Below, piece by piece: positions 1 to 7,937 of a stretch of DNA of 64,000 nucleotides. This stretch comes from SIG598 sp045580875 (GTDB taxonomy: Bacteria; Bacillota; Clostridia; Oscillospirales; Acutalibacteraceae): assembly GCA_045580875.1 (NCBI GenBank), contig JAZNOP010000063.1, positions 30,318-94,317 of the forward strand, given 5' to 3'. Each line of letters starts with the position of its first letter. The first letter of the stretch is position 1. The translations under genes and the position numbers were made by a program. The notes under the pieces are model-generated. The model was not told the DNA's origin, did not search any database, and saw nothing but the letters and a program-made list of their open reading frames with translations.

Positions 1-896
1 TCAGCAAGTCCATTGTCATTTTCACCCTTCTGCGCACGACGAAGTCTCTCATCTGTCGGCAGTACAGAGGGCTCAGCGCAAAGTGATATGCTTCCGCTGT
101 TATTCATGGCATTACAAAAATACTCAGAATTACGCTGTTTTATGGCATCGAATCCAATTTCCACTGCATTCTCTATCAGTTGCTCGCACTGTGCCTGCGG
201 ATCACATTCGCCCGCGTAGGTTGTCTGTGTGGCGCTGTAAATAACAAAGCTACCGGCCGGAACAATTATTCCACCTGCTGATGTGCAGCATTCCTGCTGT
301 GTATCAACAAATACAAGAGTGCAGTATTTCATACCGCTGTTATTCTGACCAGTCACTATAATTCTGTTATCGCAATATGAAATCTCGCCTTCCTCTCGGG
401 AAAAAGAAACCTTCACATCATTTTCAGATTCAATAAACGATGCCGTAACCTGCATTTCATCAGAAACAAGGTGCATTCTGCCAAAACCGCAGCATCTCGT
501 CTCGGCAATACCGGTAAAGATATCCAGCTCACGGCAATAATTCTCCGTCACATATGGTGACTGACTCTCTATGATTATCTCTCCGGCGGTCTGGTAACTG
601 CCGTATTCTTCGCAGTCACTGCCTTTACCCTTGCATACCAGATATCTGGAGCATACCTCTTCCGCCTGTGTATATTTACCTTCGAAAATGAGCTTACGCA
701 TCTCATCAAGATGCTCAAGGCATTCAGGATTATCTGCATCCTGATGACAGCCGCTCCACATCGTTTCCTCGTTCAGCTGGAGTATCTCACGGTCTGTGCC
801 GCCATATACCATCATGCCAAGTCGTCCGTTTCCCAGCGGAAGAGCCTCTTCCCAGACCTGTGCCGGCTTATTGTAAAACAGTTTTCTTTCGTTCAT
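1..896 (-). CDS. Glycoside hydrolase family 95 alpha-L-fucosidase-type protein, N-terminal part
   Basis: The frame is open from the ATG at 896 to the window edge, so about 298 N-terminal residues are visible and the C-terminus is missing. The opening residues read YNKPAQVWEEALPLGNGRLG followed by MMVYGG and LNEETMWSG, which is the signature start of GH95 enzymes (alpha-L-fucosidases or related galactosidases acting on host or plant glycans). The catalytic (alpha/alpha)6 barrel lies beyond the edge, so activity cannot be judged. No signal peptide is seen, so it probably acts in the cytoplasm. The SD-like AGGAAAGG lies 12 bases before the ATG, and the gene starts 23 bases after the apbE stop, so it is probably in that operon. 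Confidence 0.85.
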   Translation of the reverse strand, partial: MNERKLFYNKPAQVWEEALPLGNGRLGMMVYGGTDREILQLNEETMWSGCHQDADNPECLEHLDEMRKLIFEGKYTQAEEVCSRYLVCKGKGSDCEEYGSYQTAGEIIIESQSPYVTENYCRELDIFTGIAETRCCGFGRMHLVSDEMQVTASFIESENDVKVSFSREEGEISYCDNRIIVTGQNNSGMKYCTLVFVDTQQECCTSAGGIIVPAGSFVIYSATQTTYAGECDPQAQCEQLIENAVEIGFDAIKQRNSEYFCNAMNNSGSISLCAEPSVLPTDERLRRAQKGENDNGLA

Positions 897-919
897 TTTA
901 TTGCTAATCCTTTCCTGAA

Positions 920-1885
920 TCATATACCTGAAGTACAGATTACATCGCCGTCATCTGTAATAAATACTGCTTCCACACCTTCAATATCTTCTGCCAGCGC
1001 CAGTCCATCAGTCAGCCCCATCAGAAAAAGCGTAGTTGCAAGAGCATCACCCTGAGCAGAGCTTTCCGATATAACCGTAACCGATGCAAGACCGCTGTCA
1101 GCAGGCATACCTGTTGTGAGATCAAGTATGTGGTGATAATAGACTCCGTCTGCCGTAAATCCACGCTGATATGTGCCTGCTGTTACTATAGATTTATCTG
1201 CCACCTTGAGCGACATTGCATATCCGTTACCAAACGGTGATTCAATCCCTACATTATACAGCTCACCGAATTTATCACCTATAACGACAACATTTCCGCC
1301 AAAATTGATTACTGCGTTTTCCACACCGCACAAACGGATATATTCTGCAGTCTTATCGGCAATATATCCCTTTGCGATGGCTCCGAGATCTATCTGTGTT
1401 CCTGTCTCAAGCGTCACTGTGCAGCCGTCAATATTTATTTTTTCTGTACCGATGGTGCCGACCGCTTTTTCAAGCGCCCCATTATCCGGAACAACCGGTG
1501 AATCCGATTTGAAATCCCATAACTCCGTAACTGCACCGCAGGTTACGTCAAATCTCCCGGCTGAAAGCTCTGTGTACTCAGCAGCCATCGTCAGCAGCTG
1601 TGCGGTTCTTTCATCGACAACAACAGCTGCACCATCAGCATTATTGAGTTTCCAGATATCACTGCGCGGATTTGTTCTGCTTAGCATTACATCGTATTCT
1701 CTGCAAAGCTGTTCTACACCGTCAAGCACAGCATCACTTCCGCCATATACCCTTACTGTAACGATAGTATCAAAGAAGAAGCCCTGATACTCTCTTTTCC
1801 GCTGTTCCCCGCAGCCTGTCAGACATAAAGCCAACAACACCGCCGCCATAACCATCACAGCAGTGCATCTCAACTTAACTTTCAA
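920..1885 (-). CDS. apbE: FAD:protein FMN transferase (ApbE family lipoprotein)
   Basis: The 321-residue protein attaches FMN to threonines of flavoproteins such as Rnf/Nqr subunits, on the outer face of the membrane. It begins with a lipoprotein signal ending in LTGC (Cys25). Family motifs include DLGAIAKGYIAD and, near the C-terminus, the segment AGTYQRGF followed by YYHHILDLTTGMPA. The start is an unusual TTG at 1885, supported by AAAGGTG eight bases upstream. It sits 22 bases after the Gx-transporter gene, an association common in Firmicutes. Its target flavoprotein is not in this window. Confidence 0.93.
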   Translation of the reverse strand: MKVKLRCTAVMVMAAVLLALCLTGCGEQRKREYQGFFFDTIVTVRVYGGSDAVLDGVEQLCREYDVMLSRTNPRSDIWKLNNADGAAVVVDERTAQLLTMAAEYTELSAGRFDVTCGAVTELWDFKSDSPVVPDNGALEKAVGTIGTEKINIDGCTVTLETGTQIDLGAIAKGYIADKTAEYIRLCGVENAVINFGGNVVVIGDKFGELYNVGIESPFGNGYAMSLKVADKSIVTAGTYQRGFTADGVYYHHILDLTTGMPADSGLASVTVISESSAQGDALATTLFLMGLTDGLALAEDIEGVEAVFITDDGDVICTSGI

Positions 1886-1907
1886 AATCAGATCACCTTT
1901 CGCAAAA

Positions 1908-2399
1908 TTAAAACTTCGGGAGTTTTTTCAGCAGCAATATTGTAAGCCACCCATTCAAAGCGCCGGTAAGCGTTCCTGCCGCAAGCAGCGGTGCAACAAG
2001 CCGCCACAACTGAGGGGTTGCAGTAACCATTACTGCAACAAATATCTGAGCAGCAATATGCGCCGCACCTCCCGCCGAGCTTACGCCCATCGCGGAAAAT
2101 GCTTTTTTATTATGCATAAGACACATCATTATAAAACTCATCAGAGCGCCGGAAGCTGAATAGATCAAACCGGATACGCTTCCGAACATCAGTGCCGAAA
2201 GCAGCACCTTTGCAGCAGAAATGGCAGCAGCTTCTTTTTTGCCGAATCTGTACAGTGCCAGCACAACAACAATATTTCCGAGTCCCAGTTTGACTCCCGG
2301 AACAGAAGGCAGCAGCGGCACCATATGCTCCACCCAGCCGAAGATTATCGCCAGAGCCGTCAGCAATCCAAGCTCTGCAATTGTTTTTGTTTTCATCAT
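1908..2399 (-). CDS. Gx transporter family / heptaprenyl diphosphate synthase component I-like membrane protein
   Basis: This is a 163-residue polytopic membrane protein with about five hydrophobic helices. The N-terminal stretch IAELGLLTALAIIFGWVEHM and the following LPSVPGVKLGLGNIVVVLAL fit the family annotated as heptaprenyl diphosphate synthase component I or Gx transporter, which resembles ECF S-components. The substrate is not known. The ATG at 2399 is preferred because AGGTG lies six bases upstream; an earlier in-frame start exists. Its linkage to apbE suggests a role in flavin or quinone/redox physiology, which is inference. Confidence 0.75.
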   Translation of the reverse strand: MMKTKTIAELGLLTALAIIFGWVEHMVPLLPSVPGVKLGLGNIVVVLALYRFGKKEAAAISAAKVLLSALMFGSVSGLIYSASGALMSFIMMCLMHNKKAFSAMGVSSAGGAAHIAAQIFVAVMVTATPQLWRLVAPLLAAGTLTGALNGWLTILLLKKLPKF

Positions 2400-2436
2400 A
2401 GAATACACCTGCATTCTATTATTTATTTACAGGATT

Positions 2437-2465
2437 ATTATATTATAAAACAAAGTCATCATCAA
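2437..2465 (-). promoter_or_regulatory. SigA-type promoter of the Gx transporter-apbE-GH95 operon
   Basis: On the minus strand -35 TTGATG and -10 TATAAT are separated by 17 bases, about 40 bases upstream of the first start codon. Confidence 0.6.
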
Positions 2466-2540
2466 CGGGTAATAATGTAATTCACGAAATTTCAACAGAA
2501 TTCAGCAATATAATAATTGCCGAAAGAGCAAATGTCACTC

Positions 2541-2569
2541 TTGCTAAAAAAACAATCATCTGCTATAGT
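2541..2569 (+). promoter_or_regulatory. SigA-type promoter of the 2613 gene
   Basis: -35 TTGCTA and -10 TATAGT with a 17-base spacer, about 43 bases before the start codon of the 188-residue hypothetical gene. Confidence 0.5.
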
Positions 2570-2612
2570 TAAAGTACATTCATTAATGTATTAACGAAAG
2601 GAATCGATCAAT

Positions 2613-3179
2613 ATGAGCACAATTAATTTTATATGCAGCGATACCCGGAAGGAAGAGCTGAAAACAGGAGTATGGAACATCGTCAGGGAGCATTATCTCA
2701 GCACCGCATTCCCAAATTCCAATGTTAAATTTGAATATGAAGGCAAAGACGTATATCGTCCGCGCATGGATCAGCTGATGCAGGACGAACTGTGCAGAAT
2801 CGACGATACAGACAGCGGTATCACAGTGGAGTTCGATTCTACCGAAGATGCCGGATTCTCCATTGCCGCTTCGGTATATGGCACTGACATGGGCTATTCC
2901 GACCAGGGACTTACATATTTGTTCCCGCTGTTCAAGAAGATCGCCGGAGAGTTCTCCGATGTGTGCTTTGAAGCAGACACCGAATGTGTTGACAAATGGG
3001 TAGAAGCATACAATCACTTTGCCTATGACGGAAATGTACTGACAGTAGACGGCATAGATGTTGCGAAATACGATCTCGTCATGGCTAATATGTCTCCCTT
3101 CGCCGATCCCGAAGAGATAGCCAAGGAAACCGGTCTTTCTGTTGATGAAGTAAGCGAAATCATAGAAACATTCTGCTGA
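2613..3179 (+). CDS. Hypothetical acidic protein, 188 aa
   Basis: I do not recognise the family. It is a soluble acidic protein without signal peptide or membrane segment. The first half reads like a mixed alpha/beta fold; the C-terminal 40 residues (FADPEEIAKETGLSVDEVSEII) resemble a helix-turn-helix-like bundle, though this is only a visual impression. The ATG has AAAGGA 11 bases upstream and a credible promoter further up. It is followed by another acidic hypothetical gene in the same direction. Confidence 0.7.
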   Translation: MSTINFICSDTRKEELKTGVWNIVREHYLSTAFPNSNVKFEYEGKDVYRPRMDQLMQDELCRIDDTDSGITVEFDSTEDAGFSIAASVYGTDMGYSDQGLTYLFPLFKKIAGEFSDVCFEADTECVDKWVEAYNHFAYDGNVLTVDGIDVAKYDLVMANMSPFADPEEIAKETGLSVDEVSEIIETFC

Positions 3180-3366
3180 AAATGTTGCTCAAAATGCAGT
3201 CATAATCGCACAGCAGACAGTGTGTATACATATCTGTAATGTGCTGCTTCACCAGAGCTTCAAAAAGCAATTTGCCAGCTGATTTGACTGACTGTAAATC
3301 GAAAAGAATACCGGTAAAATATCAAACGCGTAAACACATACTGAGAAAAAGCAAGGAGTAATAGTC

Positions 3367-3759
3367 ATGGCAACAGCAACATTCGCTATCCAGCTAAGCG
3401 ACAAAGAAGAGGCAATTCTGTTAGATGGATTAAGTTTCGGAGAATTCAGCATTTCCAAAAACGATTTTGTTCATAATTGCTGCTCTGTTCTCGATGGTTT
3501 TGATGCCGACAGAGACGATGCATGGCACTTTATCTTTGCCGCCCATAAGTTAGCACCTTGTGCTAAAGTATATATTCACTTGGACTATCTTTCTACTGGT
3601 TCTGTAGAGGCTATGTGTGCTGATCGGGAGGAGAATTTCCCCTATTGTGTTCAGGACGAGGAAGGTCAGCTCTTCGGTTTGACTGTTGGCAGTGACGAAT
3701 GGATTGAGCTCGTCAATCAAATAGCTGACGAAGAAGATGACTGGGATGACGAAGATTGA
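3367..3759 (+). CDS. Hypothetical acidic protein, 130 aa
   Basis: Family not recognised. The protein is soluble and strongly acidic, ending in ADEEDDWDDED. A good SD (AAGGAG) precedes the ATG and a strong intrinsic terminator follows 33 bases after the stop, so it is a real expressed gene. It lies 187 bases downstream of the other acidic hypothetical gene. The next sequence is a recombinase remnant, so this pair could have arrived with a mobile element; that is inference. Confidence 0.7.
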   Translation: MATATFAIQLSDKEEAILLDGLSFGEFSISKNDFVHNCCSVLDGFDADRDDAWHFIFAAHKLAPCAKVYIHLDYLSTGSVEAMCADREENFPYCVQDEEGQLFGLTVGSDEWIELVNQIADEEDDWDDED

Positions 3760-3780
3760 TAGTAAAAAACACATTCTTCG

Positions 3781-3969
3781 TTAAATAACACTAACAGGGA
3801 GCATCACGCTCCCTGTTTTTTTGCCCTTATCAATGTACTCTCGCAAATCTGTTCTTATATATCTTATTGTTCCCTCTTTTAAATTTCTTTGTCTGCAATT
3901 TTCAAGATATTTTTCGCACCCTTCCTGAAAAGTCAGATTATCACACCGCGGCATTTTCAGTCTTTTCAT
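3781..3969 (-). pseudogene. Tyrosine recombinase N-terminal remnant
   Basis: A 62-residue frame that begins MKRLKMPRCDNLTFQEGCEK and continues YLENCRQRNLKEGTIRYIRTD. This matches the SAM-like core-binding domain at the N-terminus of phage/ICE integrases (pattern: LTF-x2-G-x3-Y-x3-C-x2-RNL-x2-GT). About 50 residues are recognisable; then the frame runs into the terminator of the gene opposite. The catalytic domain (R..K..HxxR..Y) is absent, and no SD precedes the ATG. It is most likely the scar of an excised or decayed element. Confidence 0.6.
3793..3822 (+). terminator. Intrinsic terminator after the 3367 gene
   Basis: Perfect 10-bp stem (AACAGGGAGC with GCTCCCTGTT), loop ATCAC, then seven T. 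Confidence 0.9.
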
Positions 3970-3980
3970 CAGAAAATCTC

Positions 3981-4033
3981 AAAAAAAAATTAGACACATC
4001 ATACGGTAAAAACCGAAAATAATGTGTCTAATT
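3981..4033 (-). terminator. Intrinsic terminator of the NifU-like/GGGtGRT operon
   Basis: Minus-strand 12-bp perfect stem (AATTAGACACAT with its complement), a loop that holds a small inner CGGT/ACCG hairpin, then nine T. Confidence 0.85.
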
Positions 4034-4114
4034 CTTTTATTGATGGTTATTTGATTTAATCAACCTGAAGCTTGATTGAAGGATATTAATTCAAACTGAA
4101 ATGTTGATAGAACC

Positions 4115-5125
4115 TTACTTGCTCATGCCTTCTGCGACAGCAACAGCGCAAGCGACGGTCATACCGACCATCGGGTTGTTGCCAGCGCCGATGAGACCCA
4201 TCATCTCAACGTGAGCAGGAACGGAAGAAGAGCCAGCGAACTGAGCATCGCCATGCATTCTGCCCATGGTGTCGGTCATGCCGTAGGAAGCAGGACCTGC
4301 GCCCATGTTGTCCGGATGCAGGGTACGGCCGGTACCACCGCCGGAAGCAACGGAGAAGTACTTCTTGCCATTCTCGATAGCCCACTTCTTGTAGGAACCA
4401 GCAACAGGATGCTGGAAGCGGGTCGGGTTGGTGGAGTTACCGGTGATGGAAACGTCAACAGCTTCCTTCTGCATGATAGCAACACCTTCGAGAACATCGT
4501 TTGCGCCGTAGCAGCGAACCTTTGCTCTCTCACCGTCAGAGAATGCAACCTCGCGGATAACGGTGAGCTCACCGGTAGCGAAGTTGTAATCGGTCTCAAC
4601 ATAGGTGAAACCGTTGATTCTGGAGATGATGTATGCAGCGTCCTTACCAAGACCGTTGAGGATAACGCGGAGCGGCTCCTTACGTGCCTTGTTGGCAGTA
4701 CGTGCGATACCGATAGCACCCTCAGCAGCAGCGAAGGACTCGTGGCCTGCGAGGAATGCGAAGCACTTGGTATCCTCTCTCAGGAGCATGGCGCCGAGGT
4801 TACCATGACCGAGACCAACGTTACGGCGGTCAGCAACAGAACCGGGGATGCAGAATGCCTCAAGACCGATACCGATTGCCTCAGCTGCATCAGCAGCGTT
4901 GGTGCAGTTCTTCTTTATTGCGACAGCGCAGCCGAGGGTATATGCCCAGCTTGCGTTCTCGAATGCGATAGGCTGAACGCCCTTAACGATTGCGTCGGGA
5001 TCTACGCCCTTGGAGAGACAGAGATCACGAGCAGCTTCAAGAGACTCGATGCCAAACTCAGCGAGGCAAGCCTCGATTTTGGCAATTCGTCTTTCTTTGC
5101 CTTCAAACTTTACATCATTAGCCAT
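4115..5125 (-). CDS. GGGtGRT protein (conserved, function unknown)
   Basis: A 336-residue soluble protein containing VASGGGTGRTLHPDN, the motif that names the family. The family is found in anaerobic Firmicutes and is almost always paired with a NifU-like scaffold gene, as here (upstream, 23-base gap). Its biochemical role is not established; the pairing suggests Fe-S cluster or metal-cofactor chemistry. Start codon is ATG with AAAGGAG 10 bases upstream. Codon usage and protein composition suggest a well-expressed gene. Confidence 0.93.
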   Translation of the reverse strand: MANDVKFEGKERRIAKIEACLAEFGIESLEAARDLCLSKGVDPDAIVKGVQPIAFENASWAYTLGCAVAIKKNCTNAADAAEAIGIGLEAFCIPGSVADRRNVGLGHGNLGAMLLREDTKCFAFLAGHESFAAAEGAIGIARTANKARKEPLRVILNGLGKDAAYIISRINGFTYVETDYNFATGELTVIREVAFSDGERAKVRCYGANDVLEGVAIMQKEAVDVSITGNSTNPTRFQHPVAGSYKKWAIENGKKYFSVASGGGTGRTLHPDNMGAGPASYGMTDTMGRMHGDAQFAGSSSVPAHVEMMGLIGAGNNPMVGMTVACAVAVAEGMSK

Positions 5126-5148
5126 TGTTTGTGTCTCCTTTCTCTCAA

Positions 5149-5841
5149 TTATTCTTCACGCGGATCGATGTACTTTGCAGCACCATCGAATCTGCCGTAA
5201 GTACCGATGTTTGCCTCATAAGCCTCAGTGGGGTTAGCACCGTGACGGATAGCCTCGAGCATCTTGCCAAGGCGGACAAACTGGTAGCCGATAACTTCGT
5301 TGTTCTCATCAAGAGCAAGCTTGATGACATAGCCTTCTGCCATTTCCATGTAACGGACACCCTTCTCCTTGGTGGAGAACATGGTACCGATCTGGGAACG
5401 GAGACCCTTACCAAGATCCTCAAGACCTGCGCCGATGGGCAGACCGTCCTCAGAGAATGCAGTCTGGGTACGACCGTAAACGATCTGGAGGAAGAGCTCG
5501 CGCATTGCAACGTTGATAGCGTCACAGACGAGGTCGGTGTTGAGTGCCTCAAGAAGAGTCTTGCCCGGAAGGATCTCAGCAGCCATAGCTGCAGAGTGGG
5601 TCATACCGGAGCAGCCGAGAGTCTCAACAAGAGCCTCCTCGATGATGCCGCCCTTAACGTTAAGGGTAAGCTTGCAGGCGCCCTGCTGGGGAGCACACCA
5701 GCCCACACCGTGAGTAAGACCGCTGACGTCCTTAATCTCGTAGGACTTTACCCAGCGACCCTCTTCGGGGATCGGTGCCGGACCGTGATGCGGACCCTTG
5801 GCAACAGGACACATTCTTTCCACTTCATGGGAATAATTCAT
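5149..5841 (-). CDS. NifU-like iron-sulfur cluster scaffold protein
   Basis: The 230-residue protein starts MNYSHEVERMCPVAKGPHHG. Conserved cysteines lie in VGWCAPQQGACKL and LGCSGMTHSAAM, the pattern of the long IscU/NifU-like group that accompanies GGGtGRT proteins. It is expected to hold an Fe-S cluster for transfer. The ATG at 5841 is chosen because AAAGGAG lies nine bases upstream and the family starts here; the frame is open further upstream but into the promoter. First gene of the operon. Confidence 0.92.
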   Translation of the reverse strand: MNYSHEVERMCPVAKGPHHGPAPIPEEGRWVKSYEIKDVSGLTHGVGWCAPQQGACKLTLNVKGGIIEEALVETLGCSGMTHSAAMAAEILPGKTLLEALNTDLVCDAINVAMRELFLQIVYGRTQTAFSEDGLPIGAGLEDLGKGLRSQIGTMFSTKEKGVRYMEMAEGYVIKLALDENNEVIGYQFVRLGKMLEAIRHGANPTEAYEANIGTYGRFDGAAKYIDPREE

Positions 5842-5916
5842 AATGTGATTAACTCCTTTCGCTCTGAATCTGGTCGATTTCAGATTTATGTAGTTTCTAA
5901 ATTCAAACCAAAGGAT

Positions 5917-5945
5917 ATTATACATAAATTTTCGCGATAGTTCAA
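5917..5945 (-). promoter_or_regulatory. SigA-type promoter of the NifU-like/GGGtGRT operon
   Basis: Minus-strand -35 TTGAAC and perfect -10 TATAAT, 17-base spacer, about 75 bases before the start codon. Confidence 0.7.
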
Positions 5946-6048
5946 TAGGCTTGTTAAATGTTCGTCAATTTTTTACGCAAATACTTTACTTGTGCGATAT
6001 AATTGTGTAAACTGTCCTTATGGATTACAAATATGTAGGAGCATAACT

Positions 6049-6774
6049 ATGAAGCTAATTATAATACGCCACGGAGATCCTGATTATTCCATTGATTCAC
6101 TTACCGAAAAGGGCTGGCGTGAGGCCGCTCTGCTGGCTGACCGCATAGCTCCGATGCAGGTGGATGAATACTATTGCTCCCCACTCGGCAGAGCACGTGA
6201 CACCGCCTCGCTCACACTGAAGAAGTGCGGCAGAGAAGCAGAAACGCTCGAATGGCTGCGTGAATTTTCGCTGCCGGTGAATAATCCCGAAACCGGCGAA
6301 CGCAGAAACGTTGCATGGGACGCCATGCCCGATTACTGGACAAAACTCGACGGCTTTTATGACAAGGATAAATGGTTTGACACCGGCTACATGACCTCAG
6401 GACCTTCCGAAGAATATTTCCGCGAGGTCGCTGACGGACTTGATGCCGTTCTGGCAAAGCACGGGTATCGCCGCGACGGCAATCTCTACCGCACCGACTG
6501 CGGCAACAGGGACACCGTTGTTTTCTTCTGTCACTTCGGAGTAGAGATGGTAATGCTTTCGCATCTGTTTGGCATCTCTCCCATGCAGCTGTGGCATGGA
6601 TTCATCGCTCTGCCGACATCAGTAACAACCATCTATACGGAAGAGCGAGAAGAAGGCATTGCCTCCTTCCGCTGCGCTGGATTCGGCGATGTTTCACATC
6701 TTTATGCCGGCGGTGAGGAGCCTGCTTTCTCAGGACGTTTCTGTGAGATTTTCCATTGCGATGAGCGGCACTGA
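6049..6774 (+). CDS. Histidine phosphatase family protein
   Basis: A 241-residue cytoplasmic protein of the phosphoglycerate mutase/phosphatase superfamily. The N-terminal RHG motif is in LIIIRHGDPDYS; the second catalytic His is in FFCHFGVEMVML. Substrate cannot be told from sequence. TAGGAG seven bases before the ATG at 6049 decides the start; the longer frame begins before the likely transcript start. A perfect TATAAT lies at 5998-6003. A bidirectional terminator separates it from spo0A. Confidence 0.88.
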   Translation: MKLIIIRHGDPDYSIDSLTEKGWREAALLADRIAPMQVDEYYCSPLGRARDTASLTLKKCGREAETLEWLREFSLPVNNPETGERRNVAWDAMPDYWTKLDGFYDKDKWFDTGYMTSGPSEEYFREVADGLDAVLAKHGYRRDGNLYRTDCGNRDTVVFFCHFGVEMVMLSHLFGISPMQLWHGFIALPTSVTTIYTEEREEGIASFRCAGFGDVSHLYAGGEEPAFSGRFCEIFHCDERH

Positions 6775-6804
6775 TTCTGATAAATATTTTCTTAGATATA
6801 CACA

Positions 6805-6839
6805 AAACCCTCCGGCAGGACGATTCTGCCGGAGGGTTT
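6805..6839. terminator. Bidirectional terminator between the histidine phosphatase and spo0A
   Basis: Perfect 14-bp stem (AAACCCTCCGGCAG with its complement), seven-base loop. The T-tracts on either side are short. Confidence 0.8.
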
Positions 6840-6873
6840 ATCATTTACTTATCGGGGGCGAAAAACACCAGCG

Positions 6874-7656
6874 TTAAGCACTTTTTAGCTGCAGTCTGAG
6901 CTTATCTGAAATCAGCGCGATAAATTCGGAATTCGTCGGCTTGCCTCTCGATGTATGGATAGTATATCCAAAATAAGCATTGAGCACCTCTACATCTCCC
7001 CTGTCCCACGCAACCTCAATTGCGTGGCGGATAGCGCGTTCAACTCGCGAAGATGTTGTATCAAACCGCTTTGCAACAGCCGGATAAAGCTGCTTTGTTA
7101 CCGCATTGATTATATCCGGATCCTCGACTGCAGTCATTATGGCAAATCTAAGGAAATGATAGCCTTTGATATGTGCAGGAACACCTATCTGGTGAATTAT
7201 CTCGGTTACAGTCTGCTCAAGATTCTTCTCTCCGCCGCCGAATGCATTACGTGCTTTTCTTGCATTTACCGCACGGTTCTGTTCTCTTGAGAGCTCATGA
7301 ATCTTCATTGCCAGCTTTCCGTAATCGAACGGTCTTGTCATGAAGCAGTCAGCACCGGCATCAAGAATATCCTGCTCAAGCTTCTGGCTACTGAATGACG
7401 ATGCTACGATTATACCCGGCCGCTTTTCAAGATCTAGCTTGTCGAGAGCGCCAAGCACACCTTCACCATCAAGCCCGGTCATAAAGATATCCATAATAAC
7501 CACCTGAGGTGATATCTTGCTTATTTCCTCAAGCAGCTGTATACCGTCTTTTGGTGCTGAATAAAGCTCCACGCCGTAAGAAGCGAGCTCCTGCGCGCAT
7601 TTGCCGAATAATTCAGCAGTGTCATCTGAAATCAGTGTTTTTATTTTTCGTTCCAT
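6874..7656 (-). CDS. spo0A: Sporulation transcription factor Spo0A
   Basis: The 260-residue master regulator of sporulation entry. The N-terminal receiver (about 1-125) has the acidic pair D11-D12 and phospho-acceptor D56 in VVIMDIFMTGLDG. The C-terminal DNA-binding domain (about 150-260) is very typical, with IIHQIGVPAHIKGYHFLR, then SRVERAIRHAIEVAW as recognition region and KPTNSEFIA. Two deviations stand out: the conserved receiver Lys is Arg (R108 in TRPFD) and the usual Pro after the phospho-site loop is Thr60. SD GGAGG is 8 bases before the ATG. Two 0A-box-like sites lie upstream. Confidence 0.97.
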   Translation of the reverse strand: MERKIKTLISDDTAELFGKCAQELASYGVELYSAPKDGIQLLEEISKISPQVVIMDIFMTGLDGEGVLGALDKLDLEKRPGIIVASSFSSQKLEQDILDAGADCFMTRPFDYGKLAMKIHELSREQNRAVNARKARNAFGGGEKNLEQTVTEIIHQIGVPAHIKGYHFLRFAIMTAVEDPDIINAVTKQLYPAVAKRFDTTSSRVERAIRHAIEVAWDRGDVEVLNAYFGYTIHTSRGKPTNSEFIALISDKLRLQLKSA

Positions 7657-7688
7657 TGTTTGTCCCCTCCAATTTGTGATGTGACATT

Positions 7689-7717
7689 ATTTTACCATAC
7701 CATCATCCAAACTGCAA
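7689..7717 (-). promoter_or_regulatory. SigA-like promoter of spo0A
   Basis: Minus-strand -35 TTGCAG and -10 TAAAAT, 17-base spacer, about 30 bases before the start codon. Confidence 0.6.
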
Positions 7718-7750
7718 GTGTTTTTGTGAAAAAATATCACAATATTTTGT

Positions 7751-7757
7751 TGTCGAA
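7751..7757 (+). promoter_or_regulatory. Putative 0A box upstream of spo0A
   Basis: TGTCGAA, the core of the Spo0A-binding 0A box, about 35 bases upstream of the spo0A -35. A second copy (TGTCGAA) is at 7872-7878. A 7-mer of this kind is expected several times by chance in 64 kb, so the case rests on the location. Confidence 0.4.
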
Positions 7758-7937
7758 TGTTTTGCGATATCGAATATCTTGTAATTAAATTATGTTAATA
7801 TGTCGATATAATCACATATTTTAACATTCGCGCGCATTAAATCGAAACAAATCTCACATTTTTAGAACTTATGTCGAACAATGGACTTTATGTGCAATGC
7901 ACATTACTGATCAAAAGGGCACTGCGATTACACAGAT

